Notes: generated from the letters alone by a model not told the origin. DNA of 64,000 nucleotides from Thioalkalivibrio nitratireducens DSM 14787 (GCF_000321415.2 NC_019902.2:744001-808000); one strand, 5' to 3'; shown: positions 42,308 to 53,242, counted from the stretch's first letter. Made by a program: numbers and translations.

Positions 42308-43661
42308 ACGCAGGGAGAAGGAGCCAGTGTTCGGGCATCTCGACGACGTCGACGACACGGGCGACCTGTCCGCCGGCACGCGGCTGCACAGCGGCAACCC
42401 GCGCAGCGAGGACGAGTATGCCGCAGCGGTCGTGACCGGGCTTTCCGCAGACCGGAGCAAGCGGGACCGGGTGCCGACTCCCGACGCATCCGACGCGGGC
42501 ATACCGGCGGTAGGTGGGTTGAATACCCGCGTGCCTCAGCCGACGCCACCGACAGGAGATCAGGACCCCCTTGCCGGCAGTCCGGGCGCGGGCATGCGCG
42601 GCGCCCGCGAACGTCGCGGGCTGGACGTTGGGACCCTTGCGATGCGTACCCGCCTGTCACGACGCATCATCGAGGCGATGGAAGCCAACCGCTTCGATTC
42701 GATTCCCCCGGCGTATGTGCGCGGCTACCTGCGTGCGGTTGCACGGGAACTGGGGGCCGACGCCGAGGGCTGGATCCGGGCTTACGAGGGGATGGGATAT
42801 GCCGACCCGGTGGTACGGCCCACGGTGCAGCGCAACCCTTCCGGGCATTGGGGGCTCAGCGGGGCGGTCTGGTACACGATGGTGGCTGCGATCCTTGTGA
42901 CCGCATTCGGCCTCGGCATCTATGCCTGGACCGAGGGCGAGCCGGAACGAACGAATCCGCTGGCCCGCCTCGTGACCTGGGTTGGCGAGATTCCGTCCCG
43001 GTTCGCGTCCGCGCCGCCTGAACCGGTGGCGCCCGACCACGAGCCCCTTGCCGGCGTATCGCCTGCCCCGGCAGTGCCCTCGGACGAAGGCATCGGCGTC
43101 ACCCGGGGAGAGGATGGACGACCCCCGGGCCCGGTGACCGAGCCCCTGGTTCTGGAGCCGCTTTCGGGGCCGATTGCACCGTCTGCCGAGTTGGAGACCG
43201 CTCCGCCGCTTCAGGATCCCGCGCCGGCGGGCGCGCGCTCCCCGGCAGCGCCGCAAACGGTCGCGCCACCACGGCAACCGGAGCCCGCGGGCACCGACCC
43301 GGCTCCCGCGACGCCCCCCGGGGTCGAGACTGACGCGCCTTCGCCGGAAGTGCCCGTACCGGATACGGCGGTGACAGAAGCGCTGGAACCCGCTGTGGCG
43401 CGGCCGGACACGGAGAGCGCCGTTCTGAGCCTGATGTTCGAGGACACCTCGTGGGTGGAAGTCCGTTCGGCATCCGACCGCGTCGAACTTCGCGGTATCT
43501 ACCATGCGGGCGACGAGCAGCGCGTGGTCGTGGAACTGCCGGCGCGGGTGGTGCTGGGCAACGCACCGGGCGTGCGCCTGGTGCGCGACGCCGCGCCCCT
43601 CGATCTGGCGCCGCACACGCGCGGCGACCGCACCGCCCGATTCAGCGTGGAAGTCGAATGA
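42300..43661 (+). CDS. rodZ: Cytoskeletal protein RodZ with a long N-terminal extension
   Basis: 453 residues from GTG 42300, overlapping the pilW stop. The HTH_25 domain starts only at about residue 98 (GARERRGLDVGTLAMRTRLSRRIIEAMEANRF). The first ~95 residues are acidic and polar, unlike E. coli RodZ. A start at ATG 42594 would remove them but leave a 290-base gap. One membrane helix (WYTMVAAILVTAFGLGIYAW), a Pro/Ala-rich periplasmic linker and a C-terminal DUF4115 domain follow. RodZ links MreB to the elongasome. The usual downstream ispG is absent. Confidence 0.85.
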   Translation: MVERREKEPVFGHLDDVDDTGDLSAGTRLHSGNPRSEDEYAAAVVTGLSADRSKRDRVPTPDASDAGIPAVGGLNTRVPQPTPPTGDQDPLAGSPGAGMRGARERRGLDVGTLAMRTRLSRRIIEAMEANRFDSIPPAYVRGYLRAVARELGADAEGWIRAYEGMGYADPVVRPTVQRNPSGHWGLSGAVWYTMVAAILVTAFGLGIYAWTEGEPERTNPLARLVTWVGEIPSRFASAPPEPVAPDHEPLAGVSPAPAVPSDEGIGVTRGEDGRPPGPVTEPLVLEPLSGPIAPSAELETAPPLQDPAPAGARSPAAPQTVAPPRQPEPAGTDPAPATPPGVETDAPSPEVPVPDTAVTEALEPAVARPDTESAVLSLMFEDTSWVEVRSASDRVELRGIYHAGDEQRVVVELPARVVLGNAPGVRLVRDAAPLDLAPHTRGDRTARFSVEVE

Positions 43662-43704
43662 TGGTCGCCCGCACCCGTACCGGGGGTGGTAGGAGCTGCC
43701 AACC

Positions 43705-44979
43705 ATGAAGGCGATCCAATCGATCCGGGGGATGCACGACACCCTGCCCGAAACCGTCCACGTGTGGCAGCACCTCGAGGGGCGGCTCCGTGCGCTGCTC
43801 GATGCCTACGGCTACCAGGAGATCCGCCTTCCGGCGGTCGAGTTCACCGAACTGTTCGCGCGTTCCATCGGTGATGTCACCGATATCGTCGAGAAGGAAA
43901 TGTACACCTTCGAGGACCGCAACGGCGACCGGCTCAGCCTGAGGCCGGAGGGCACCGCGGGCTGCGTGCGCGCAGGCATCGAGCATGGCCTGCTGCACAA
44001 CCAAGTACAGCGTCTCTGGTATCAGGGGCCGATGTTCCGGCACGAGCGGCCCCAGAAGGGGCGCTACCGGCAGTTCCACCAGGTAGGCATGGAGGTCTTC
44101 GGGTTGCAGGGGCCGGACGTGGACGCCGAGATGCTGGCGTTCACCGCGCGGCTGTGGAAAGCGCTCGGTCTCCGGAACCTGCGCCTCGAGCTCAACACAC
44201 TCGGTACGCCGGCGAGCCGGCTTCGGTATCGGGAACGCCTGATCGGCTATTTCGAGGCGCGCCGGGACGGTCTGGATCCGGAAGCGCTGCGGCGCCTGCA
44301 CGAGAACCCGCTGCGTCTGCTCGACAGCAAGCATCCGGATACCGCGGCAATCGCACGCGAGGCGCCGACGCTGCTGGACGATCTCGACGCCGACTCGCGT
44401 GCACACTTCGAGGGGCTGCGTGCGCATCTGGATGCGCTGGGGATCGCGTACACCCATAACCCCCGGCTGGTCCGTGGCCTGGATTACTACACCCATACCG
44501 TGTTCGAGTGGATCACCGACGAACTTGGTGCGCAGGGGACTGTCTGTGCCGGAGGGCGCTACGACGGCCTGGTCGAACAGCTGGGCGGGCGTGCTACTCC
44601 GGCGATCGGGTTGGCCATGGGCCTCGAACGCTTGGTCAGCCTGCTGACCGGGCAGTCCGCGGCGCCGGCGCCGGAAGGCCCCGACATCTATCTTGTGGTA
44701 CCCGGCGACGATGCCCGGATCCAGGCGCTGGTGCTGGCCGAGCGCTTGCGAGATACGCTGCCCCGGCTGCGTCTGGTGCTCAACTGCGGTGGCGGCAGCA
44801 TCAAGGCGCAGATGAAGAAGGCGGACAGGACCGGCGCTCGCTACGCGGTGATCCTCGGACCGGACGAAATCGCTGCCGGTACCGCTGTGGTCAAGGCGTT
44901 GCGCGATCCCGGGGCGGGTCAACTGACCGTGTCCCAGGACGACCTGGCCGCCCTGATGCAGGCCCGGCTGGACCGATGA
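43705..44979 (+). CDS. hisS: Histidyl-tRNA synthetase
   Basis: 424 residues. Class II motifs are visible: [19 protein letters not shown] at the N-terminus, motif 2 [24 protein letters not shown], and the histidine-A/B loops [15 protein letters not shown] and [15 protein letters not shown]-terminal anticodon-binding domain ends the protein. ispG, normally between rodZ and hisS, is missing. Confidence 0.98.
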   Translation: MKAIQSIRGMHDTLPETVHVWQHLEGRLRALLDAYGYQEIRLPAVEFTELFARSIGDVTDIVEKEMYTFEDRNGDRLSLRPEGTAGCVRAGIEHGLLHNQVQRLWYQGPMFRHERPQKGRYRQFHQVGMEVFGLQGPDVDAEMLAFTARLWKALGLRNLRLELNTLGTPASRLRYRERLIGYFEARRDGLDPEALRRLHENPLRLLDSKHPDTAAIAREAPTLLDDLDADSRAHFEGLRAHLDALGIAYTHNPRLVRGLDYYTHTVFEWITDELGAQGTVCAGGRYDGLVEQLGGRATPAIGLAMGLERLVSLLTGQSAAPAPEGPDIYLVVPGDDARIQALVLAERLRDTLPRLRLVLNCGGGSIKAQMKKADRTGARYAVILGPDEIAAGTAVVKALRDPGAGQLTVSQDDLAALMQARLDR

Positions 44980-45007
44980 ACCGGAATCACTCCGGAGGAA
45001 ACAGACG

Positions 45008-45622
45008 ATGAGTTACCTCACCGACGAGGAAAAAGCGGAGGCCATCAAGAAATGGTGGTCGGACAACGGTGCGGCCGTGATCGGCGGGCTGGTGCTCGGC
45101 ATCGCCGGACTGTTCGGGTGGAACTGGTGGACCGACCGTCAGGCCTCCAAGGCCGAGGTTGCTTCGGAGATCTACATGGCGGTGCTGTCGCATGTCAATG
45201 CCGGCCAGCATGCGCAGGCTTCCGCCCTGGCCACGGAACTGGTGGAGAAGGGGCGCCGTACCCCGTATGCCGCGATGGGGTGGTCGCTGATCGCCGATCT
45301 GGCGGTACGGCAGGAGGATGACCAGCGCGCGATCCATGCCCTGGAACAGGCACGGGAGGCCGCCCGCGACAAGGGCTACCGGCAGGTGGTCACTCTGCGC
45401 CTGGTCCGGCACCTGGTGGTTGGGGAACGGTTCGATGAGGCCGAGGCGCTGCTGGGCGAGATCCGTGACGAGCCGTTCGCCGGTCTGCGGGCCGAACTCC
45501 ACGGTGACGTTGCCCGGGCCCGCGGGCAAACCGAGCGTGCGCGGGAGTTCTACGAAGAGGCCCTCGCGGCAGGGCACAATACCGAATATCTCCGCCTGAA
45601 GCTCGATGAACTGTCCGCATAA
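45008..45622 (+). CDS. yfgM: YfgM-like tetratricopeptide membrane protein
   Basis: 204 residues. A short cytoplasmic tail (MSYLTDEEKAEAIKKWWSDN) precedes a membrane helix (about residues 22-40) and a periplasmic TPR-like region. YfgM is a periplasmic-facing accessory of the Sec translocon that works with PpiD. Conserved between hisS and bamB. AGGAAAC precedes the ATG. Confidence 0.93.
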   Translation: MSYLTDEEKAEAIKKWWSDNGAAVIGGLVLGIAGLFGWNWWTDRQASKAEVASEIYMAVLSHVNAGQHAQASALATELVEKGRRTPYAAMGWSLIADLAVRQEDDQRAIHALEQAREAARDKGYRQVVTLRLVRHLVVGERFDEAEALLGEIRDEPFAGLRAELHGDVARARGQTERAREFYEEALAAGHNTEYLRLKLDELSA

Positions 45623-45637
45623 GGGGAACCCGACGCC

Positions 45638-46810
45638 ATGATCTCCGTTGCGCTGCGTCTTTCGCTGGCGGCCGTGCTGGTCCTGTCTCTGGCGGCCTGT
45701 GGTCTGTGGTCCAGGGATACGACCGAACCGCCCGCTCCGCTACCGGAGTTCGCGGCGCTGGGTAACCCGGTAACACTATGGTCGCGCTCGATCGGAGGCA
45801 GTGGTGACCGCTACCTTTGGCAGGTGCAGCCGGGCGTGACCGACCGTCTGGTGGTGGCCGCCGATGCCAGGGGGCGTGTGACCGCGCTGGACCGTGATTC
45901 GGGCAGCCCGCGCTGGGAGACGCGGCTGCGCGATGTGCGCATCTCGTCCGGGGTCGGTGTCGGCGGCGGCGTCGCCGTCGTCGGCACGCTGGACGGCGAG
46001 GCGATCGCGCTGAACCTCGACAATGGCGATGAGATCTGGCGTGCCGAACTCTCGAGCGAGGTGCTCGGGATCTCGGAGGTGGCCGGCGGATTGGTGGTCG
46101 CGCGTACCAACGATGGACGTCTGCATGCGCTGGATGCGGCCTCGGGTTCCGCCCAGTGGACCGTGCTGCGGACGACGCCCGCACTGAGCCTGCGTGGTGC
46201 CCAGGTGCCGCTGATGTTGCCCGGGCGGGTGCTCGCGAGTTTCGACAACGGGCGCATGATGATGCTCGGGGCCGGGCGCGGGAACGCGCTGTGGGAGGCG
46301 ACGCTGGCGGTACCGTCGGGGCGTTCGGATTTGGAACGCCTGATCGATGCCGACGGCCACATCCCGCTGTACCGGGGCGTGGCCTTCGCTGCCACCTACC
46401 AGGGCCGGCTGGCCGCAGTGGCGCTGGACAGCGGTGACCTGATCTGGGCCCGGGAGTTCTCGTCCTATCAGGGTGGTGATATCGATCCCGAACTCGAGAC
46501 CCTGGTGATGACGGCGAGCGACAGTCACGTCTGGGGCCTAGATCCGCGCAACGGCGGCGATCTCTGGCAGCAGCGGGATCTGCGTCTGCGCGGCCTGACC
46601 GCGCCGGTGGTGGTCGGAGACCAAGCCGTGGTGGGCGACTACCAGGGTTATCTGCACTGGCTCAGCGTCCGCGACGGCGGCATCGTGGCACGCACCCGTC
46701 CAGGTTCGGGGGCGATCGTGAGCCGGCCGGTGCTGCGTGACGGCGTGCTGTACGTGCTGGCCGCCAATGGCCAACTCAGTGCGGTCCGTGCGCGCGTCGG
46801 CGATGACTGA
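45638..46810 (+). CDS. bamB: Outer membrane assembly lipoprotein BamB
   Basis: 390 residues. The lipobox SLAAC-GLW is at the N-terminus; eight PQQ-like beta-propeller blades follow, each with GxLxALDxxSGxxxW-type repeats (for example [38 protein letters not shown]). It supports the BAM complex in the outer membrane. The order yfgM-bamB-der is standard. Confidence 0.95.
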   Translation: MISVALRLSLAAVLVLSLAACGLWSRDTTEPPAPLPEFAALGNPVTLWSRSIGGSGDRYLWQVQPGVTDRLVVAADARGRVTALDRDSGSPRWETRLRDVRISSGVGVGGGVAVVGTLDGEAIALNLDNGDEIWRAELSSEVLGISEVAGGLVVARTNDGRLHALDAASGSAQWTVLRTTPALSLRGAQVPLMLPGRVLASFDNGRMMMLGAGRGNALWEATLAVPSGRSDLERLIDADGHIPLYRGVAFAATYQGRLAAVALDSGDLIWAREFSSYQGGDIDPELETLVMTASDSHVWGLDPRNGGDLWQQRDLRLRGLTAPVVVGDQAVVGDYQGYLHWLSVRDGGIVARTRPGSGAIVSRPVLRDGVLYVLAANGQLSAVRARVGDD

Positions 46811-46859
46811 GATCGCTTCCGGTGCCGGGCTGTCCGACCCGGCGCTCCGGACCCTTGCG

Positions 46860-48281
46860 ATGATACCGGTGATCGCCCTGGTTGGGCGACCCAATGTAGG
46901 CAAGTCCACGCTGTTCAACCAGCTGACCCGTTCCCGGGACGCGTTGGTCGCGGATCTCCCGGGCCTGACGCGTGATCGGCAGTACGGGATCGGCCGCGTC
47001 GGCGGCTTCCCGTACATGGTCGTCGATACCGGCGGACTCTCGGGCGACGACGACGCGATGGACGCGGCGATGGCCCAGCAGACGCGGCAGGCGGTCGGCG
47101 AGGCCGACCTGGTGCTGCTGTTGGTCGACGCGCGCGCGGGCCTGACCGCACAGGATGAGGCGATCGCCCGCGATCTCCGCGCTCAGGGCGCACGCGCCCT
47201 CCTGGTCGCGAACAAGACCGACGGACTCGACATCGACTCGGCGACCGCGGAGTTCCATGCTCTGGGTCTGGGTGCCATCGTACCGATTGCGGCCGCGCAC
47301 GGGCGTGGTGTCGCTGGGCTGATGCAGCGCGTGCGCGACACGCTGGTTGCGGACGCTGGAGAAGTGGCCGGGGCCGCCGTTCCCGGTTCCGACGAGGCGC
47401 TGGACCGCTGGCCCGGGATCCGCGTCGCGCTGGTGGGCCGCCCGAACGTCGGCAAGTCCACGCTGATCAACCGGCTGCTGGGCGAGGTACGGGTTGTCGC
47501 GACGCCGATCGCGGGAACCACGCGTGACAGCATCTTCATTCCGTTCGAGCGCGACGGCCAGGACTACACGCTGATCGACACCGCCGGTGTGCGGCGCCGG
47601 GCCCGCGTGCAGGACACGGTCGAGAAGTTCAGTGTCGTCAAGACGCTGCAGGCGATCGAGGCGGCGCACGTGGTGATCATGGTGCTCGACGCGCAGGCGG
47701 GGATCGCGGATCAGGATGCGCACCTGCTGGGCATGGTGCTGGATGCGGGCCGGGCGCTGGTGCTGGCGGTGAACAAGTGGGATGGGCTGGAACCGGATCT
47801 GCGCGAACGCGTGCGCGTCGACCTCGAGCGCAAGCTGGGCTTTCTGCGCTTCGCGCGCATGCGGCTGGTCTCGGCGCTGCACGGCACCAATGTCGGCCAC
47901 CTGCTCGAAGACGTGCGCGAGGCCTACGCCAGCGCGTTCGCCGAGCTGTCCACGCCGCGGCTTTCGCGTCTGCTCGAGTCGGCGGTGGCCGAGCATGCAC
48001 CGCCGCTGGTGGGGCACCACCGCATCAAGCTGCGATACGCGCACCAGGGCGGCCAGAATCCGCCGGTGATCGTGATCCACGGCAACCAGACCGAGTCGCT
48101 TCCGGGTAGCTACAGGCGTTTCCTCGAAAATTTCTTCCGCACGCACCTGGGGCTGGTCGGCACGCCGCTGCGCCTCGAGTTCCGCAGCGGCAAGAACCCG
48201 TTTGCCGGGCGCAGGAACGTGCTGACCGAACGCCAGCAGCGCAAGCGCAAGCGGCTGCTTCGGCACGTGAAGCGGCGCTGA
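46860..48281 (+). CDS. der: Ribosome-associated GTPase Der (EngA)
   Basis: 473 residues from ATG 46860 ([17 protein letters not shown]), the usual Der start; ATG 46803, overlapping the bamB stop, would add 19 residues. Two G domains are present, each with GRPNVGKST, a DTGG/DTAG motif and an NK(T/W)D motif. A C-terminal KH-like domain and a basic end ([16 protein letters not shown]) follow. It acts in 50S subunit assembly. Confidence 0.97.
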   Translation: MIPVIALVGRPNVGKSTLFNQLTRSRDALVADLPGLTRDRQYGIGRVGGFPYMVVDTGGLSGDDDAMDAAMAQQTRQAVGEADLVLLLVDARAGLTAQDEAIARDLRAQGARALLVANKTDGLDIDSATAEFHALGLGAIVPIAAAHGRGVAGLMQRVRDTLVADAGEVAGAAVPGSDEALDRWPGIRVALVGRPNVGKSTLINRLLGEVRVVATPIAGTTRDSIFIPFERDGQDYTLIDTAGVRRRARVQDTVEKFSVVKTLQAIEAAHVVIMVLDAQAGIADQDAHLLGMVLDAGRALVLAVNKWDGLEPDLRERVRVDLERKLGFLRFARMRLVSALHGTNVGHLLEDVREAYASAFAELSTPRLSRLLESAVAEHAPPLVGHHRIKLRYAHQGGQNPPVIVIHGNQTESLPGSYRRFLENFFRTHLGLVGTPLRLEFRSGKNPFAGRRNVLTERQQRKRKRLLRHVKRR

Positions 48282-48290
48282 GGGCGACCG

Positions 48291-49451
48291 ATGACGACGT
48301 TGTCCGCGCGAGCACAGGCGCTGGAACCGTTCCGGGTGATGCAGATTCTGTCGCAGGCGCAGGAGCGCGAGGCGGCGGGCGCCGACGTGATCCACTTGGA
48401 GGTGGGCGAACCCGATTTCCCGACGCCCGGACCGATCGTGGCCGCCGCGCAGCGGGCGCTCGCCGCCGGCCGCACGAGGTACACCGCTGCGCACGGCACT
48501 ACGGCGCTGCGCAGGGCGATCGCGGACGACTACTGGCGCCGGTTCGGGCTGGACCTGGATCCCGAGCGGGTGGTAGTGACCGCGGGTGCGTCGGCGGCGA
48601 TCTTGCTGGCGCTCGCGGCCGGAACCGACCCGGGTGACGGCGTGCTGCTGCCTGACCCGGGCTATGCCTGCAACCGCCAGTTCGTGCATGCGCTGGGTGC
48701 GCGCGCGGAGCTGCTCCCGGTCACTGCGGAACAGGACTTTCAGCCGACCGCGGGACATATCGCCGCGGCCTGGAGCGCGGAGACCCGGGCGGTGATGCTC
48801 GCATCACCGTCGAACCCGACCGGCACCCTGCTGCCCGCTGCCGAGATCGCCGCGATCTCGGAAACGGTGTGCGCCCGCGACGGGGTGCTGATCGTCGACG
48901 AAATCTACAGCCGGCTGGTATTCGACGGTCCGCCGCAGACCGCGCTCGCAGTTGCGCCGAACGCGCTGATCCTGAACAGCTTTTCCAAGTACTACGCGAT
49001 GACCGGCTGGCGGCTGGGCTGGATGATCGTTCCCGAGACCTGGACCGAGCCGGTACGCAGGCTGGCGCAGAACCTGTTCGTGGCCCCGTCGACGCTCGCC
49101 CAGGAGGCGGCGCTCGCGGCCTTCGATCCCGAGACCGAGGCGTTGCTGCAGGCCCAGGTGCGGGAACTCGGTGATCGCCGCGACTTCCTGCTGTCGACCC
49201 TTCCGTCGCTGGGGCTGCCGGTGCGCGCGCGGCCCGGGGGCGCGTTCTACATCTACGCCGACAGCACCGGCCATGGCCTCGACTCCGATGCACTCTGCGC
49301 CCGGCTGCTGCAGGAGGCCGCGGTCGCGCTCACGCCCGGAACCGACTTCAGTCCAAGCAGCGGCGCCGACCATCTCCGGGTCGCGTACACGCAGCCTCGG
49401 GAGCGCCTCGCCGAGGCCGTGGCGCGCATCGACCGGGTACTCGCACGCTGA
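48291..49451 (+). CDS. PLP-dependent class I aminotransferase
   Basis: 386 residues. Fold type I features: HLEVGEPDFPTP, SPSNPTGTLLP, DEIYSRLVF and the PLP-lysine motif NSFSKYYAMTGWRLG. It starts 9 bases after der, suggesting co-transcription. The amino acid specificity cannot be read from sequence; aspartate/aromatic-type is likely. Confidence 0.88.
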   Translation: MTTLSARAQALEPFRVMQILSQAQEREAAGADVIHLEVGEPDFPTPGPIVAAAQRALAAGRTRYTAAHGTTALRRAIADDYWRRFGLDLDPERVVVTAGASAAILLALAAGTDPGDGVLLPDPGYACNRQFVHALGARAELLPVTAEQDFQPTAGHIAAAWSAETRAVMLASPSNPTGTLLPAAEIAAISETVCARDGVLIVDEIYSRLVFDGPPQTALAVAPNALILNSFSKYYAMTGWRLGWMIVPETWTEPVRRLAQNLFVAPSTLAQEAALAAFDPETEALLQAQVRELGDRRDFLLSTLPSLGLPVRARPGGAFYIYADSTGHGLDSDALCARLLQEAAVALTPGTDFSPSSGADHLRVAYTQPRERLAEAVARIDRVLAR

Positions 49452-49492
49452 ATCGCTGGACCACCCGTTCGGTTCTGGCGCGCTTCAGAAGA

Positions 49493-51307
49493 TCAGCTTT
49501 CCGCGTAGTCCGCGTACATCCGCTCCACGTCGTCCCGGTGGCGGGCCAGAATGCGTTCGCGCTTCATCTTCAGCGTGGGGGTCAGCAGGCCATCGTCGAT
49601 CGTCCAGGGCTCGCGCAATGCCGTCAGCCGCCGGATCCGCGCATAGCCGGGAAAGTCCTTGAGCTGTGCCTGCACGCGTGCCAGCAGACTGCGTTCGACG
49701 AAACGGCTGCGAAGGTCGTCGTCACCGTCCGGGTTCACGTCGAGCTCGCGTGCGTACTCGCGCCAGGCGGCGGCATCGAGCACCACCAGCGCGGACAGGA
49801 ACGCACGCCCCTCGCCGATCACCAGTACCTGGTCGAACAGCGGGTCGAGCTGGATGGACATTTCCATGTCGGCGGGCGGCACCTTTTCGCCGTTGCCGAG
49901 CACGATGATGTCCTTGATGCGCCCGGTAATGAACACGAAGCCCTGTGCGTCGATCCGCGCCTTGTCGCCGGTATGCAGCCAGCCGTCGGGGTCGATCGTG
50001 GCTGCGGTGGCCTCGTCGTCCCGCCAGTAGCCGAGCATCACGCTGGGACTGCGGGTGAGCAGTTCGTCCTGCTCGCCGATCCGGATCTCGACGCCCGGCA
50101 GCGGCTTGCCGATCGACGCGGGCAGGTTTTCATCGGGACGGTTCACCGTGACCACCGGGCTGGCCTCGGTGAGTCCGTAGCCGTGGTACACCGGCAGCCC
50201 CAGTCCGATGAAGAAGCGAGCGATGGACGGGGGCAGCGGCGCACCGCCGCAGACGGCGTACTCCAGGCGCCCGCCCAGGCGTTCCAGTACCTTGTGCGCG
50301 ACCAGGCGCCCGAGCAACGGCCAAAGCAGCAGGCGGGGCGACCAGCCGGCACGTTGCTGGATGTGTTCGAATCGCGCCCATCCGGCATCGACCGTGGTTC
50401 GGAACAGGAGCCGGGCCAGAGCCGATTTCTGCTTCAGGCCGGCCTGGATCTTCGCGTAGACGCTCTCGTAGATGCGCGGCACGGACACCAGCACCGTCGG
50501 CTGCACGACCCGCAGGTCTTCGGCGAGCTGCGGGATCGAGCGCGCAAACACCACCTCCGCGCCGACGACCATGGGCAGGAAACACCCCGCGGTGCGTTCC
50601 AACGTATGTGACAGCGGCAGGAACGAGAGGAAGACGTCTTCGCCCCCCAGGGGCGCGCACCGGGAAGCCGCGTGCGCATTGAACAGCAGCGCGCGGTGGG
50701 ACAGCATCACGCCCTTCGGGCGCCCGGTGGTTCCCGAGGTATAGACGATCGTGGCGAGGCTGTCCGGTTCCTCCAGCCGCGTGACGAGGTCACCTTCGAG
50801 TCCGAACAGCCAGTCGGCAGCGGCTGTCAGGCGGGGGTCCCCGGGGACGCTGTCGTCATCGAAACCGCGCAGCGAGACGATTGTGGTGACCGTCTGTAGC
50901 CGGTCCCGCACCGGCAGCAGCCGTTGCCATTGCGTCCTGTCCTCCAGCAGCAGGAGCTTCACCCCGGCCTGCTCGACGATATAGGCGACATTGTCCGGAC
51001 GATCGTCGGTGTACAGCGGAACCGTGACCAGGCCCAGCCCCAGCGCTGCCTGGTCGAACGTGATCCATTCGCGACAGTTGCGCAGCATCATCGCCACCCG
51101 GTCGCCGGGTTCCAGTCCCTCGCGTTTCAGGGCCATCTGCCAGCGCCCGACTTCGCACGCCATTTCGGCCCAGGTGCTTCGCGTCCAGGAGCCCCGGGCT
51201 GCGTCGAACTGCCGGTAGGCCACCTTGTGCGGGCTGGCCTCGACGCGTTCCCGGAACAGCCCCGCCAGGCTGCCCGCGCGCTCCGGCGTGATCACGGTCG
51301 TGGTCAT
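49493..51307 (-). CDS. Long-chain acyl-CoA synthetase (AMP-forming)
   Basis: 604 residues from ATG 51307 (AGGAG 6 bases upstream). AMP-binding motifs: TIVYTSGTTGRPKGVMLSH, YGLTEASPVVTVN and DKARIDAQGFVFITGRIKDIIV. The long insert resembles eukaryote-like FAA1/FadD15-type synthetases rather than E. coli FadD. It activates fatty acids with CoA. It converges on the aminotransferase gene. Confidence 0.88.
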   Translation of the reverse strand: MTTTVITPERAGSLAGLFRERVEASPHKVAYRQFDAARGSWTRSTWAEMACEVGRWQMALKREGLEPGDRVAMMLRNCREWITFDQAALGLGLVTVPLYTDDRPDNVAYIVEQAGVKLLLLEDRTQWQRLLPVRDRLQTVTTIVSLRGFDDDSVPGDPRLTAAADWLFGLEGDLVTRLEEPDSLATIVYTSGTTGRPKGVMLSHRALLFNAHAASRCAPLGGEDVFLSFLPLSHTLERTAGCFLPMVVGAEVVFARSIPQLAEDLRVVQPTVLVSVPRIYESVYAKIQAGLKQKSALARLLFRTTVDAGWARFEHIQQRAGWSPRLLLWPLLGRLVAHKVLERLGGRLEYAVCGGAPLPPSIARFFIGLGLPVYHGYGLTEASPVVTVNRPDENLPASIGKPLPGVEIRIGEQDELLTRSPSVMLGYWRDDEATAATIDPDGWLHTGDKARIDAQGFVFITGRIKDIIVLGNGEKVPPADMEMSIQLDPLFDQVLVIGEGRAFLSALVVLDAAAWREYARELDVNPDGDDDLRSRFVERSLLARVQAQLKDFPGYARIRRLTALREPWTIDDGLLTPTLKMKRERILARHRDDVERMYADYAES

Positions 51308-51406
51308 GGTGCTCCTGTGGTCGCTGTCGGGTGCCGGGTGTCTCCGCCGTTCGCGGCTGGAGGCGCCCATAGTGCTACAGGAACGCCACTGCTGCCAGCC
51401 GACGGG

Positions 51407-52552
51407 TCAGAGTCCCAGCGGATGGCGCACGGGTTCGATCGCGAGCGTGCCCTGGAACAATGTCCAGCCGACGAAGAAGATCACCGCGCCGCCGGCGAGG
51501 CCGACCGCGGGTCCAGCGTAGCGCAGTCCGGAGAGGGGGGTGGGGCGCAGCAGGCGCCGGGTCCAGTCCCGGGCCTGGACCGCAAGGAATGCGAGGACCG
51601 ATACCGTGATCGCGGTGCCCAGCGACATGGCCAGCACCGCCGCGATCCCCGCGGCCCAGATGCCGAGCAGATACGACACGGCCATTACCAGCACCGCTCC
51701 CGAGCACGGGCGAATCCCGACCGCGAACACCGTCGCGTACCAGGGGCCGCGCTGGGTCGGGTCGACGTGGTGCGGTGTGCCGCAGCCGCAACCCGGGTGA
51801 TGGACATGGCCCGGGCCGCCCGGGGCCGGAGCCAGCCGGGGTGCTGAGGAAGGACCGGTCTCGTCCGGGGCGATGCGCGCGAACCGTGGAGCGGAAGGGT
51901 CGTCCTTGTCGGGAGTCGCCCGTGGAGCCCCGACCGGCAGGCCGACACCAGCGGACCGCGCCTCCCGCCGCAAGCGCCAGATCGCGCGCAGCGCGCGGGC
52001 GATCAGCCAAAGGCCGAGCAGTGCCACGAGCAGGAAACTCGCGAGCTCCAGGCTGCGCACCTGGCCCATCGCGTCGCGTGCGAGCCAGCCGAGCACACCG
52101 ATCAGCATCAGCACCACGACGATCGCTGTGACGCCCTGCATCAGTGCGGCTGCGGTCGACAGCCCGATGCCCCGCATCAGCGTGTGCGGGTGCGTCAGCA
52201 GGTAGGTGCTGATCACGGCCTTGCCATGTCCGGGGCCGGCGGCATGGAAGATGCCGTAGAGGAAACTTGCCAGGATCAGCGCCCCGGCGGTGCGCGCGGT
52301 GGGCGCCTCGTCCAGCTGGTGCAGCACCCCGGTGAGCTGCCGGTGCAGGTTCCGCTGCGTCTGGATGATCCAGCCGGATACGCGTTCCATGACCCCGGCC
52401 TGCTGCTCGGTCGCTTCCGGGGCAGCGGATGCGAACGGGCTGGACACGGCCGGCATGGGTGCAAGCAGCGCAAACAGCAGCAGCCATGCTGCCCCGATCA
52501 ACGCGGGCAGTGGATGGCCGGAGAAAAGTGGTGAGCGTTTGCAGCGTCGCAT
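51407..52552 (-). CDS. NicO/RcnA-type nickel/cobalt transporter
   Basis: 381 residues, about seven membrane helices. The first metal motif is in FLYGIFHAAGPGHGKAVI (H-x4-D-like/HAxGPGHGK), the second in AVGIRPCSGAVLVM. A His/Cys-rich cytoplasmic loop (HVHHPGCGCGTPHHVD) could bind metal. It is 27 bases from the DUF1007 gene, a frequent pairing. Direction of transport (uptake or export) and metal are uncertain. Confidence 0.85.
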   Translation of the reverse strand: MRRCKRSPLFSGHPLPALIGAAWLLLFALLAPMPAVSSPFASAAPEATEQQAGVMERVSGWIIQTQRNLHRQLTGVLHQLDEAPTARTAGALILASFLYGIFHAAGPGHGKAVISTYLLTHPHTLMRGIGLSTAAALMQGVTAIVVVLMLIGVLGWLARDAMGQVRSLELASFLLVALLGLWLIARALRAIWRLRREARSAGVGLPVGAPRATPDKDDPSAPRFARIAPDETGPSSAPRLAPAPGGPGHVHHPGCGCGTPHHVDPTQRGPWYATVFAVGIRPCSGAVLVMAVSYLLGIWAAGIAAVLAMSLGTAITVSVLAFLAVQARDWTRRLLRPTPLSGLRYAGPAVGLAGGAVIFFVGWTLFQGTLAIEPVRHPLGL

Positions 52553-52579
52553 CGGGCTACCGTGGATCGGATCGTGTGG

Positions 52580-53242
52580 TCAGGAGTCGCAGAGGATCAG
52601 CACGCGTTCGGCGAATGCCCGGCCGAGATCCTCGACCGGGGTGCGCTGCTTGCGGTCCAGCGTCGCGGCATAGCCGACCAGCCAGGGCTCGGGGCGCGGC
52701 GGATCCATCCGCGTGGTGCATCCCTGCCCGCCGTCTAGATGGATCACATCATCCGGGTCGTGCAGCACTTCGATCCAGTAACCGGGATCGTAGACCCGGT
52801 ATTCGAGCGGCGTCTCCGCATCCGGGCGCCGCTGTTGCAGCGGCAGCTCGAAGGAAAGATGCAGGCGCCGCTGACGCCACTCCAGGCGCCCTTCGCGGGC
52901 ATCGGGGATGGCCAGCCGATCACCGGCGCGGCGCATCTCGGTGAAGTAGTCGTAGTCGCGCAGATCCGCGAGCATGCGGGTGCCGATCTCGTCCAGTGCG
53001 GTGTCCAGATCCAGTCCTGGATGGGAGGCTTCCATGTCCTGCAGCAGCAGGTGGCTGTAGGTGGGGTCCAGGATCCATTCCTGCCGCATCGCCCGCAGGT
53101 CACCCCGGGGTTCGAAGTGCAGGCTGACCCGCAGGTCGATCCAGGCATGCGGATGCGTTTGCACCGGGCCCGCCGCGAGCAGCAGCGCCGCCAACGTCAG
53201 CCAGCGGCCGGGGCTTGGGGGGCGCAGCCCGCGCCGGCTCAT
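52580..53242 (-). CDS. DUF1007 periplasmic protein
   Basis: 220 residues with a signal peptide (LTLAALLLAAGPVQT-HPHA) and the metal-binding THPHAWID motif at the mature N-terminus, hallmarks of DUF1007. It is the usual partner of NicO/ZnuABC-like transporters and likely binds the metal in the periplasm. Its start overlaps the cysS stop by 4 bases (ATGA). Confidence 0.85.
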   Translation of the reverse strand: MSRRGLRPPSPGRWLTLAALLLAAGPVQTHPHAWIDLRVSLHFEPRGDLRAMRQEWILDPTYSHLLLQDMEASHPGLDLDTALDEIGTRMLADLRDYDYFTEMRRAGDRLAIPDAREGRLEWRQRRLHLSFELPLQQRRPDAETPLEYRVYDPGYWIEVLHDPDDVIHLDGGQGCTTRMDPPRPEPWLVGYAATLDRKQRTPVEDLGRAFAERVLILCDS

